The position numbers and the translations under genes are program-made. Source: a bacterium UBP6_UBA1196 (lineage in GTDB: Bacteria; UBP6; UBA1177). Taken from it: a stretch of DNA of 18,393 nucleotides. The DNA is taken from assembly GCA_002310035.1 (NCBI GenBank), contig DBYC01000007.1:1-18393 (forward strand), in the 5' to 3' direction. The notes beneath the pieces are model-generated. The model saw nothing but the letters and a program-made list of their open reading frames with translations. It was not told the origin of the DNA and ran no database searches. How positions within the stretch are numbered: the stretch's first letter is position 1; every line of letters begins with the position of its first letter. Positions 1-6,467 of the stretch are shown piece after piece.

Positions 1-20
1 GAGCCCGGTCTCCGGCACCA
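1..20 (+). tRNA. 3' end of a tRNA, truncated by the window edge
   Basis: The first 20 bases read as the end of the T-loop (GAGC), the T-stem 3' strand (CCGGT, 5-9), the acceptor 3' strand (CTCCGGC, 10-16), a discriminator A (17) and an encoded CCA (18-20). The matching 5' acceptor strand would be GCCGGAG, which lies outside the window. That acceptor with discriminator A would suit a leucine tRNA, but the anticodon is not visible, so the identity is open. A short T-run follows. The next gene starts 45 bases downstream. Confidence 0.72.
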
Positions 21-65
21 TTTTGTGATTACAAAGATTTCAAAACCGACGATTCGGAGTTGAAA

Positions 66-401
66 ATGATTGCATACTGCGGACTTGACTGCGAAAAATG
101 CGACGCATTCATAGCTACAAAAAACAACGATCAGGCACTGCGCGAAAAAACAGCAAAACTCTGGAGCGAACTGAACCGGACCACGATTCTGCCGGAACAT
201 ATCAACTGCACCGGCTGCCGTTCAGACGGAGTCAAAACCGTTTACTGCGAAAAACTCTGCGCCATCCGCCAGTGTGCGATGGAAAAAGGCTTCGCGACCT
301 GCGGAGACTGCGCCGATAGGGGAAAATGCCCTACCCTCGGAATAATCACCGCCAACAATCCAGATGCTTTGAAGAATCTGAAAAAATCTGATTTTTTGTA
401 A
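66..401 (+). CDS. DUF3795 family cysteine-rich protein
   Basis: This is a 111-residue protein with eleven cysteines (5, 9, 12, 48, 51, 61, 65, 70, 79, 82, 88). The opening MIAYCGLDCEKCDAF and the later C-x2-C, C-x3-C and C-x2-C pairs are typical of the DUF3795 family, which has no established biochemical role; the spacing suggests metal or Fe-S binding (inference). I chose ATG 66 over the in-frame TTG 60 because GGAG at 56-59 sits 6 bases before the ATG and directly abuts the TTG. There is no signal peptide or membrane segment, so it is probably cytoplasmic. No separate promoter is evident; it lies 45 bases after a tRNA end and may be read through from it. Confidence 0.85.
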   Translation: MIAYCGLDCEKCDAFIATKNNDQALREKTAKLWSELNRTTILPEHINCTGCRSDGVKTVYCEKLCAIRQCAMEKGFATCGDCADRGKCPTLGIITANNPDALKNLKKSDFL

Positions 402-470
402 CGCGGACTTGGAAACCGTTTGGAAACGCATTTTTATTTTTATCAATATCAGAATTAGATAAGATTTTTC

Positions 471-498
471 TTTCAATTTTCATTTTCTTTATTATAAT
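471..498 (+). promoter_or_regulatory. Probable promoter of the Bro-N/Fic gene
   Basis: A consensus -10 TATAAT lies at 493-498 in a very AT-rich stretch. The best -35 is weak (TTTCAA, 471-476, 16-bp spacing). The implied start near 505 would give a short leader containing the AGGAG ribosome site at 518-522. Confidence 0.42.
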
Positions 499-530
499 AT
501 TTTGTTTTTGGTTTTTTAGGAGTGCCACAA

Positions 531-1406
531 ATGAGCAAAATTTCGATCCGTTTTTTCAATGACCGCGAGGTCAGAGCCGTATGGGACGAGGAAAATTCGA
601 AGTGGTGGTTTTCAGCTATCGACATAATTCAGGCAATCAACAAAGAGCCTGACTATGTCAAAGCCGGAAACTATTGGAGATGGTTAAAAAAGAAGTTTGC
701 AACCGACAATATTCAACTCGTGAGTGTCACTCACGACTTCAAATTTAAGGCTCCGGATGGAAAAAGACGTGCGGCAGATGCTCTTGACTATGATGCAGTT
801 CAGATTTTGGCCAAAAACTTTCCGAACAATAAAGCCGTGCAATTCCTTGATTGGTTTAATTACAGCGACAATACCATTGACGGTCAGAGCAAAAAAAAGG
901 CATATACTTTTTTGCAAAGCAATCTTATCGCCGAAGAGGATATCGGAACAACGAAGGCTCTTCAACAAATTCATGCATACATTTTCGGCGGCCTGTACGA
1001 TTTCGCGGGCCAGATCCGCACAAAAACGATAAGCAAGGGCGGATTCAAGTTCTGTGTCGCTGAATATCTGGAAAACGCACTGAAAAAAATCGAGCAAATG
1101 CCCGAAAATACTTTCGACGAAATCGTTGACAAGTATGTCGAAATGAATGTAGCCCACCCTTTCATGGAAGGAAACGGCAGAAGCACACGAATCTGGCTTG
1201 ACATGATATTCAAAAAACGCCTTTCAAAATGCGTCGACTGGAGCATGATCGGCAAGAAAGACTACCTTGACGCCATGAGGGAAAGCCATTATGACCAGAC
1301 AAAAATCAAAGAACTGCTGAGAAATGCCCTAACTGACAAAATCGACGACCGTGAAATTTTTATGAAAGGCATCGACTATTCCTATTACTACGAGGAAGCG
1401 GAATAA
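531..1406 (+). CDS. Fic-domain AMP-transferase with N-terminal Bro-N/antirepressor-like domain
   Basis: The protein has 291 residues from ATG 531; AGGAG at 518-522 is 8 bases upstream, which excludes the GTG at 522. Residues about 4-110 resemble the Bro-N domain of phage antirepressors and DinD-like proteins (FFNDREVRAVW, WWFSAIDIIQAI, DALDYDAVQILAKNF), a presumed DNA-binding module. Residues about 125-291 are a Fic domain close to the class III protein NmFic as I recall it: IGTTKALQQIH, FGGLYDFAGQIR, then the catalytic HPFMEGNGRSTR at 209-220 with the catalytic His and the phosphate-binding GNGR intact. Fic enzymes of this type transfer AMP from ATP to protein targets; NmFic modifies DNA gyrase GyrB. 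The C-terminal inhibitory helix is present as SYYYEE (284-289), where the usual motif is S-x3-E-G/N, so the last position is altered. There is no small antitoxin gene beside it, as expected for class III. The target is unknown. Confidence 0.9.
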   Translation: MSKISIRFFNDREVRAVWDEENSKWWFSAIDIIQAINKEPDYVKAGNYWRWLKKKFATDNIQLVSVTHDFKFKAPDGKRRAADALDYDAVQILAKNFPNNKAVQFLDWFNYSDNTIDGQSKKKAYTFLQSNLIAEEDIGTTKALQQIHAYIFGGLYDFAGQIRTKTISKGGFKFCVAEYLENALKKIEQMPENTFDEIVDKYVEMNVAHPFMEGNGRSTRIWLDMIFKKRLSKCVDWSMIGKKDYLDAMRESHYDQTKIKELLRNALTDKIDDREIFMKGIDYSYYYEEAE

Positions 1407-1498
1407 CGACCGCATTCTGACCGCGATGCTGTTTTGCCCGAAGTTTTTGCAATAAAATCGCTCAAAAATCAGTATTTTTGTCAAAACTACGCTAAAAA

Positions 1499-1526
1499 TT
1501 GCCAAAAATCTCTAATTTTCTAAAAT
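1499..1526 (+). promoter_or_regulatory. Promoter of the RavA-like gene
   Basis: TTGCCA (1499-1504) and TAAAAT (1521-1526) are separated by 16 bases, each one mismatch from consensus. They lie in an AT-rich 156-bp gap. Transcription would start near 1533, 30 bases before the ATG. This suggests the gene is not solely dependent on the Fic gene upstream. Confidence 0.5.
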
Positions 1527-1562
1527 AATTCGGTTTTTTGAAAACATTTCAACGAGGCCGAC

Positions 1563-2507
1563 ATGGAAAACAATAAAAATTTACCAAACAGAATAAAAAT
1601 TCTGCTTGCTTATTTGAACGAGAATTTAAGCGGCAGCAATGAAGCTGTATCGCTTACTCTGCTTTCAGCCGTCGCCGGAGAAAACATCCTCTTGCTGGGA
1701 CCTTCCGGGCTGGACAAAATCGAGGTCGTCCGCTGCATTGCAAGTGCATTCAGCGATTTTTACAAAAACGGACATAATCCTTGTTTTGAGTATTTTCTGA
1801 ATGACTCTTCCGCTCCTGATGATTTGCGAATCGCGGACAAATCCATTGTCTTTCTCGACGATATCTGGGCGGCCAGCCCCTCCGTTTTGAACAGACTGCT
1901 TGAAATCCTCAAGGATTCATCGTTTTTTGTCGCAGCAGGTTCAAAAGAAGCAGATCCCTATAAAGCAGCGGAAGAAAAAAGATTCGATGCTCTGCGCGAA
2001 TGTTTCGCCCTCCATGTCAATGTAAATGCGGCTTCAAGCGACGAGACTTTTTTCAAATTCGTCCAGAACGCGAATTGCCGGAAACCGGATGAAGCACAGT
2101 CCGCGGCATTGATCAGAAGCGACGATATGAAGAGCTGGCAGCCTAAAATAGACAAGATTGAACTGAGTACTGATGCAAAGAACCTGATTTCCGAAATAAG
2201 AAGAAAATGTTTTGATTATTATGTCAGTCTTTTCCGCTGGAAAAAAATTATCCGCATTCTCAAAACATGCGCATTCCTGAACGGCAGGGACAAAATTGAC
2301 CTCGCCGACTGCCTGCTTGTCGACTACGCGATCCCGAACCGCATTGTCGAGGGAATACTGAAACAGAAAGTTATTGACGGCAAGCTAGACAGCAAACAGC
2401 ACATTCAATACAAGGAAAACATTTTCACGCAACAGAAATATCTAAAAATTCTAAGCAATTCTGTAGCAGATCTGAAATCAGGGAAGGAACACCTCACAGA
2501 TTTATGA
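1563..2507 (+). CDS. RavA/MoxR-type AAA protein with degraded ATPase motifs
   Basis: The 314-residue protein aligns by eye with RavA (MoxR AAA+ family): SLTLLSAVAGENILLLGPSGLDK for the P-loop region, IVFLDDIWAASPSVLN (95-110) for Walker B, and RWKKIIRILKTCAFLNGRD (225-243) for the C-terminal lid. Several functional residues are missing. Walker A is GPSGLDKI (46-53), with Ile where Ser/Thr should bind magnesium-ATP; Walker B ends DD rather than DE; the sensor-1 Asn of RavA's AASNE is not seen in AAGSKEAD (124-131); and the likely arginine finger of RavA (LYDRM) is Cys147 (LRECF). The stretch between the P-loop and Walker B is shorter than in RavA. It may therefore be a non-hydrolysing paralogue. 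No VWA-domain (ViaA) partner is nearby. GAGG at 1554-1557 serves ATG 1563. Its role is unknown. Confidence 0.75.
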   Translation: MENNKNLPNRIKILLAYLNENLSGSNEAVSLTLLSAVAGENILLLGPSGLDKIEVVRCIASAFSDFYKNGHNPCFEYFLNDSSAPDDLRIADKSIVFLDDIWAASPSVLNRLLEILKDSSFFVAAGSKEADPYKAAEEKRFDALRECFALHVNVNAASSDETFFKFVQNANCRKPDEAQSAALIRSDDMKSWQPKIDKIELSTDAKNLISEIRRKCFDYYVSLFRWKKIIRILKTCAFLNGRDKIDLADCLLVDYAIPNRIVEGILKQKVIDGKLDSKQHIQYKENIFTQQKYLKILSNSVADLKSGKEHLTDL

Positions 2508-2508
2508 T

Positions 2509-3162
2509 TCAGTCCAACCCCCGAAAAGGGCGAAATTTCTTCGCCACGACACAGATATAATCTTTTTCCGCAATTTCATCGACCACGATCTCGTCAAACC
2601 CGGCCGTTTTCAAGGCTGCCGTTATCTGAACCGCATTGTAGATCTTGAGTCCTTTGATCGTTTTTTCCCACTCGAAATTTGCGGGGTTGAGCCCGGCGGC
2701 TTCGTTCACGATCATGAATGTCCCGCCCGGTTTGAGGCAGCGGAAAACTTCCTTGAAAGAATCCTCAAGCTGCCAGTAGTAGATAGTTTCAAACGCGGTG
2801 ACGACATCAAATTTCTCGCTTTCGAACGGAAGTTCCCGCACATCGGCGCAGAAAACCTGGCATCTCCCGCTTCTGACCTCGCTTTTGTTGGTCTTTTTCG
2901 TTTCGGCGACAGCGACTTTTGAAAAATCGACACCAAAAACCTTGCCGCTTGTTATACCAAGAAAGAGTTTTATATTCGCTCCGCCGCCGCATCCGCAGTC
3001 AAGACAGTCGGCGTTTTCAGGAACCTTCAAGTGCGAAAATCCCCAGTCGGCAAGGACTGCGTGACGCTCTCCGTTGAGCTTTCTCACCATGATCTTTCCA
3101 AGCAGCCCTACAGGTTTTGCCGCCATATTTTTGAATTTTTTATAAAACCAATAAAACCACAT
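2509..3162 (-). CDS. Class I SAM-dependent methyltransferase
   Basis: This is a 217-residue protein, started at ATG 3162 rather than the adjacent TTG 3165. It shows the class I SAM-binding motif LDCGCGGGANIKLF (about residues 54-67), the acidic strand end VFGVDFSKVAV, the motif CADVRELPFESEKFDVV and the post-motif CLKPGGTFMIVNEA. These mark a Methyltransf_11/25-type small-molecule methyltransferase, although the substrate cannot be read from sequence. The N-terminal MWFYWFYKKF is aromatic and may be a membrane- or lipid-facing segment. It lies 29 bases after the antitoxin gene on the same strand, so it is probably cotranscribed with the toxin-antitoxin pair. Its stop is one base from the stop of the convergent RavA-like gene, with no obvious terminator between them. 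Confidence 0.85.
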   Translation of the reverse strand: MWFYWFYKKFKNMAAKPVGLLGKIMVRKLNGERHAVLADWGFSHLKVPENADCLDCGCGGGANIKLFLGITSGKVFGVDFSKVAVAETKKTNKSEVRSGRCQVFCADVRELPFESEKFDVVTAFETIYYWQLEDSFKEVFRCLKPGGTFMIVNEAAGLNPANFEWEKTIKGLKIYNAVQITAALKTAGFDEIVVDEIAEKDYICVVAKKFRPFRGLD

Positions 3163-3191
3163 CAAGCCCCCTACTTTGCTCCCTCATTTCA

Positions 3192-3848
3192 CTATGGCAA
3201 TACTGCCGGATTTTCAAGCAGATCTTCCATTTTGCAGCCCAGCGCGAGTGAGATTTTGAAAAGTGTCTGCGCCTGAGCCTTGTTAATGTCGTTCACTTTT
3301 TGTTCATAAAGCTGGATCGAGTGCAGCTTCACGCCCGACATTTCTGCAAGTTCCGACTGTGAAATCCCTCTGTTTTCGCGAATGTTCTTTAAATTTGTAC
3401 TGACGGAACGCTCTGCGATTTTCTTATCCATCACCTCGATGAAAGCCGTAATATCCATTTCGTGGTAGACTTTATACATCTTCACGATTTCAGAAAGCGG
3501 AACTTTGCTGAAAACCGCTTTAAAAGTTTTGGCCGAATACCATTGATACTGCGCGACAGCCCAACCGGCCCAATATTCCGGAGAACGGCTCTGCGAAAAC
3601 ACCGGCTCAGGAAGTTCTCGGCCCGGATCGACCTTTTCCAAAATTGAGCGGACGAGTTCAATTCCCGATTTCCCTGCCACGACCGAAGGATTTCCGATGC
3701 CGAATTTCCCGCTTTCGCCCGATACAACAAAGAGATCAGCAAAATCATCGGGCTTTATTCCGCAGACATTTATCGCATAATCAAAAGCCACTGCGAGACA
3801 ATTTGCAGCACTGTCCAGATAGAGTTCATCGTATGCGCGGATCGCCAT
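3192..3848 (-). CDS. XRE-family HTH antitoxin of a DUF3990 toxin-antitoxin pair
   Basis: The protein has 218 residues. The C-terminal part (about 152-211) is an XRE/Cro helix-turn-helix: TNLKNIRENRGISQSELAEM, then SGVKLHSIQLYEQ and CKMEDLLE. The N-terminal part (about 1-145; FDYAINVCGI, FGIGNPSVVAGKSGIELV, SPEYWAGWAVAQYQWYSAKTF) is a conserved domain I have seen with DUF3990 toxins, presumably the toxin-binding part (inference). The start codon lies inside the end of the toxin gene, a 23-bp overlap, giving translational coupling; AGAGG stands about 9 bases before the ATG. It probably represses its own promoter by binding the two palindromes at 4516-4559. It is well preserved, with no disrupted residues seen. 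Confidence 0.85.
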   Translation of the reverse strand: MAIRAYDELYLDSAANCLAVAFDYAINVCGIKPDDFADLFVVSGESGKFGIGNPSVVAGKSGIELVRSILEKVDPGRELPEPVFSQSRSPEYWAGWAVAQYQWYSAKTFKAVFSKVPLSEIVKMYKVYHEMDITAFIEVMDKKIAERSVSTNLKNIRENRGISQSELAEMSGVKLHSIQLYEQKVNDINKAQAQTLFKISLALGCKMEDLLENPAVLP

Positions 3849-4497
3849 TTTTCATTTCCTCTCTGATGATATCCATCACAAAAACACTTTTAGATATTAC
3901 GGCGCGGCGTATCTCCTCTTTATAGGCCGTTCTCGCATTAGCGTCACGCGCTGTGTATTTCGGAAAGTATGTTTCACGGCTGACCGCTTCGGCTCCGGCA
4001 AAAGTCAGCTGAGTGAATGCTTTTTCCGAAACGAGAACATACTGAATGCCGAGTTTCCCTAAGTGCATAGCCTTTTCCAGACTTGCAAGCGGCAGAGTAT
4101 TGTTGATGAAATCCCTGGCGAAAGAAAAATAAGAATCGTCAGCTCGGTAGCCGGCAACAACATCGAAAGGAGCCGTATCAACTGCAAAGTTGTTCACGAT
4201 ATACTCTTTTGCCGCAGCTGCGATCTCGTTTTCCAGCGAAAAAGTCCTGTTGCTCAGCAGAACGGCTATCCAGTTCAGGACTGAGTAGCGCTCATCCTGC
4301 AAATCAAGCACTTTAAGGCCGCTTTTTTTCAGCCTGTATTTGTTGACAAAACCGTTGCTGTTTTCTCTGCACGCCCACTCTTTCGCGACTTCGATTTCCT
4401 TTGTGCAGTAGAATCCCTGTCCGTAATCGTTGTATTTTTTTCCTGCCGAAAGGCTTGGCTTTTCAATGATTTTGGTTGAACCGTGATATAAAAGCAT
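3826..4497 (-). CDS. DUF3990 ADP-ribosyltransferase-like toxin
   Basis: The protein has 223 residues and lacks a signal peptide. The N-terminus LLYHGSTKII and the following YNDYGQGFYCTKE (22-34), VAKEWACREN are the hallmark of DUF3990, a family related to PARP/diphtheria-toxin-type ADP-ribosyltransferases; His5 and Tyr30 are the likely NAD-binding residues (inference from the fold). The later FDVVAGYRADDSYFSFARDF and LGKLGIQYVLVSEKAF are also family-like. It is the first gene of its unit and overlaps the antitoxin by 23 bp. GGAG at 4506-4509 is 8 bases before ATG 4497. It probably acts in the producing cell by modifying a target using NAD; which target is not deducible. The toxin-first order is unusual among type II pairs but found in several HTH-antitoxin families. 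Confidence 0.85.
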   Translation of the reverse strand: MLLYHGSTKIIEKPSLSAGKKYNDYGQGFYCTKEIEVAKEWACRENSNGFVNKYRLKKSGLKVLDLQDERYSVLNWIAVLLSNRTFSLENEIAAAAKEYIVNNFAVDTAPFDVVAGYRADDSYFSFARDFINNTLPLASLEKAMHLGKLGIQYVLVSEKAFTQLTFAGAEAVSRETYFPKYTARDANARTAYKEEIRRAVISKSVFVMDIIREEMKNGDPRIR

Positions 4498-4515
4498 ACT
4501 GCAAACTCCAAATTT

Positions 4516-4533
4516 GTATCATCACAGCGATAC
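4516..4533. promoter_or_regulatory. Operator palindrome O2 (start-site copy)
   Basis: GTATCATCACAGCGATAC is an imperfect palindrome with 5-bp outer arms GTATC/GATAC. It lies at about the transcription start of the toxin gene and matches the other copy at 15 of 18 positions. The centre-to-centre distance to the other copy is 26 bp. Confidence 0.7.
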
Positions 4534-4538
4534 AGTTT

Positions 4539-4568
4539 TTTATATCATCACAATGATACTTTTGTCAA
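4539..4568 (-). promoter_or_regulatory. Promoter of the toxin-antitoxin-methyltransferase unit
   Basis: On the minus strand there is a perfect -35 TTGACA (4568-4563). After 17 bases comes ATATAA (4545-4540), or after 18 bases TATAAA (4544-4539). Transcription would start near 4533, giving a leader of about 35 bases before ATG 4497. The operator palindromes overlap the spacer and -10 and the start site. Confidence 0.75.
4542..4559. promoter_or_regulatory. Operator palindrome O1 (core-promoter copy)
   Basis: ATATCATCACAATGATAC is a near-perfect palindrome with inner arms TATCAT/ATGATA around CACA. It fills the space between the -35 and the -10 of the toxin promoter. A bound repressor would block RNA polymerase; the XRE antitoxin is the natural candidate. 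Confidence 0.7.
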
Positions 4569-4600
4569 GATGTTTTTTATAAAATCGGATAATTTCGACT

Positions 4601-5053
4601 CTACCACACTAATTTTTCTTCCAGAAGCCGCACCAATTTTTCAAGCCCGGCTTTGTCGTCTTCGGAGAAGCGGTTTTTAAGCGGGCTGTCGATATCAAGA
4701 ACGGCGACGAGTTTTCCCTCTGAATGGATCGGAACGACGATTTCTGAATTCGAGGCGCTGTCGCATGCGATATGGCCCGGAAATTCGTGGACATCGGGAA
4801 CAAGCATGGTCTCATCTTTCGAAGCGCAGGCTCCGCAGACTCCTTTCGAAAGCGGAATATGGATGCATGCAGGCTTTCCCTGAAAAGGTCCGACTGTGAG
4901 AATGCCGTCACGCATTATATAAAATCCTGCCCAGTTCAGGTTTTCAAGCGAAACCATGATGAGTGACGAAAGGTTGCTTAGTGCCGAAACCGCCCAAGGC
5001 TCGCTCTCAAGCAGCTCAGTTGCCTGTTTCAGAAGAATGTCGTAGTTGGTCAT
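4601..5053 (-). CDS. msrC: Free methionine-(R)-sulfoxide reductase (GAF domain)
   Basis: The 150-residue GAF-domain protein matches the fRMsr/MsrC family, which reduces free methionine-R-sulfoxide in the cytoplasm with electrons from thioredoxin. Family signatures are LNWAGFYIM (39-47), GPFQGKPAC (55-63), KGVCGACAS (70-78), DVHEFPGHIACD (87-98) and SEIVVPIHSEGKLVAVLDIDS. The three catalytic and resolving cysteines are Cys63, Cys73 and Cys97, with the same 10- and 24-residue spacing as Cys84, Cys94 and Cys118 in the E. coli enzyme. Cys76 is extra. It starts 8 bases after the MFS gene stop, with AGGAGG overlapping the stop codon, so the two are cotranscribed and coupled. It is full length and looks active. 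Confidence 0.94.
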   Translation of the reverse strand: MTNYDILLKQATELLESEPWAVSALSNLSSLIMVSLENLNWAGFYIMRDGILTVGPFQGKPACIHIPLSKGVCGACASKDETMLVPDVHEFPGHIACDSASNSEIVVPIHSEGKLVAVLDIDSPLKNRFSEDDKAGLEKLVRLLEEKLVW

Positions 5054-5061
5054 TATGCCTC

Positions 5062-6264
5062 CTATGCTTTTTCAACTTCTTTTTTAGTTTTTATCGTTGC
5101 CGCATACGCGCTGTTGATGAGCCCGAGTATCGCCGAAAGGATGAAAAGGGTCTCGATTCCCAGCTTGTGCCAGATCCAGCCGCCGAAAAGGGCGATGAGG
5201 ATGCTTATCAGGTGGTTTACCGAAACGCCGGTGGAGATCGTAGCGCGGGTCTCTTCAGGCGAATCGGAAAGGTCCTTGACATAGACGTTCGAAGCCATCG
5301 AAGCAAGCGAAATGACTGAATCGAGGATGTAGTTCACGCAGCAGACGACAAAAGCGACATCCCGCGGAAAAATGTGGTGAGCGAAGCCGTAGAAAAAGCA
5401 GACTATGACAAGGATCAAAGTGTCCATTATCATTATGATCTTATATCCGAAACGGTCGATCATCCTCCCCACAAGCGGAGAAGCGGCGAAACAGCAGACT
5501 GCCGAGATCGCGAAAAGAAGGCTTATTATCATCGCGTCGGCGCCGTAAAAAAGGACGAGGACGTAAGGGCCGAAAGTGAAAAATATCTGCTTTCTCGCGC
5601 CGTAAAAAACTTCGATCATGTAGTATTTCGAGAATTTGCGGCGGAAGTAGAAACGCCGTTTCGCCTTGTCGGTCTCGCTGCTTCCCGTCATCCGCAAAGA
5701 AAAAATGAAACCGAGAAGAAGAATTGCACTGCTCACGATGAAAACCGGCTTGAAAAGAGCCGTGCTTTTGCCGACAAAAAGGCATACCGCAAAAATTATG
5801 ATGTACCCCGCGAGCATTCCCATCTGATGCACCGCGTTCTGCATTCCGAGTGCGATCCCGCCGCGACCTTCCTTGGCATATTCAAGTGTGAGCGTGTTGC
5901 GCATCCCGAGCTGGACGTGCTCGCCAAGAGAGTAGATAAACATCGCAAGTATAACAAGAAAACGTACCGGCGGAACAACTGACTGCATCGCCATGCCGCA
6001 GACCATGATGACCGCGCCGAATTTATATATTTTTTCAGCCGAAAAAGTGTAAAAAACGGCAAGAAAAAAAATGAGCAGAAAACCCGGAAGTTCGCGGAAA
6101 AATTCCGAAACGCCCTTGTCGAACTCGCTCATTCCGACGACCTGCGCCAGATAGTTGTCAAGCACCCCTTTATACAAACCGAAAGCGAGCGCGAAAGTGA
6201 TCATCGAGACAAAAAACGCCCTGTATTTTGAATCCTGCCTGAAAACTTCTTTGAAACCGCCCAT
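5062..6264 (-). CDS. Major facilitator superfamily transporter
   Basis: This is a 400-residue polytopic membrane protein with about twelve hydrophobic segments in two halves (first half about 14-190, second about 212-390), separated by a basic loop (TDKAKRRFYFRRKFSK, 198-213). PLVGRMIDRFGYK (263-275) is the motif-A-like loop between helices of the second half. The length is normal for MFS. The substrate cannot be inferred; no drug-efflux subfamily motif stood out. GGGAG lies 5 bases before the ATG. It heads an operon with the methionine-sulfoxide reductase, so import or export of methionine, its oxide or another oxidation-prone solute is a possibility only. Confidence 0.85.
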   Translation of the reverse strand: MGGFKEVFRQDSKYRAFFVSMITFALAFGLYKGVLDNYLAQVVGMSEFDKGVSEFFRELPGFLLIFFLAVFYTFSAEKIYKFGAVIMVCGMAMQSVVPPVRFLVILAMFIYSLGEHVQLGMRNTLTLEYAKEGRGGIALGMQNAVHQMGMLAGYIIIFAVCLFVGKSTALFKPVFIVSSAILLLGFIFSLRMTGSSETDKAKRRFYFRRKFSKYYMIEVFYGARKQIFFTFGPYVLVLFYGADAMIISLLFAISAVCCFAASPLVGRMIDRFGYKIIMIMDTLILVIVCFFYGFAHHIFPRDVAFVVCCVNYILDSVISLASMASNVYVKDLSDSPEETRATISTGVSVNHLISILIALFGGWIWHKLGIETLFILSAILGLINSAYAATIKTKKEVEKA

Positions 6265-6296
6265 GACTGCTCCCGACCTTGCAAAAAAACAGTGCA

Positions 6297-6325
6297 GAAA
6301 TACTTTTGCAAAGGATTTTTGTCAA
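6297..6325 (-). promoter_or_regulatory. Probable promoter of the MFS-msrC operon
   Basis: On the minus strand TTGACA (6325-6320) is followed after 17 bases by TATTTC (6302-6297). The -35 is perfect and the -10 weak. It sits 33 bases before the ATG of the transporter. Confidence 0.42.
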
Positions 6326-6394
6326 AATTTTAAGAAGTCAGCGTCGTCAGCAGTCGCTTTTAACTGCGCAGATTTGCAGAATTTCACTATAAGT

Positions 6395-6422
6395 TTGCTA
6401 TTGCCTTCAAAAACATTATGAT
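6395..6422 (+). promoter_or_regulatory. Promoter of the CitF-like gene
   Basis: TTGCTA (6395-6400), a 16-bp spacer and TATGAT (6417-6422) lie 45 bases before the ATG. The -10 matches consensus at five of six positions. It is divergent from the MFS promoter, with about 70 bp between them. Confidence 0.55.
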
Positions 6423-6467
6423 TGCCCGTTTTAAGTTTTTTGAACTAATTTTTCGGGAGGTTTTTTC

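Noticed and set aside
1407..1562. Repeated CAAAAATC/CTAAAAATT words before the RavA-like gene
   Set aside because: They are short, imperfect and unevenly spaced in AT-rich DNA. They do not form a CRISPR or iteron array and are probably compositional.
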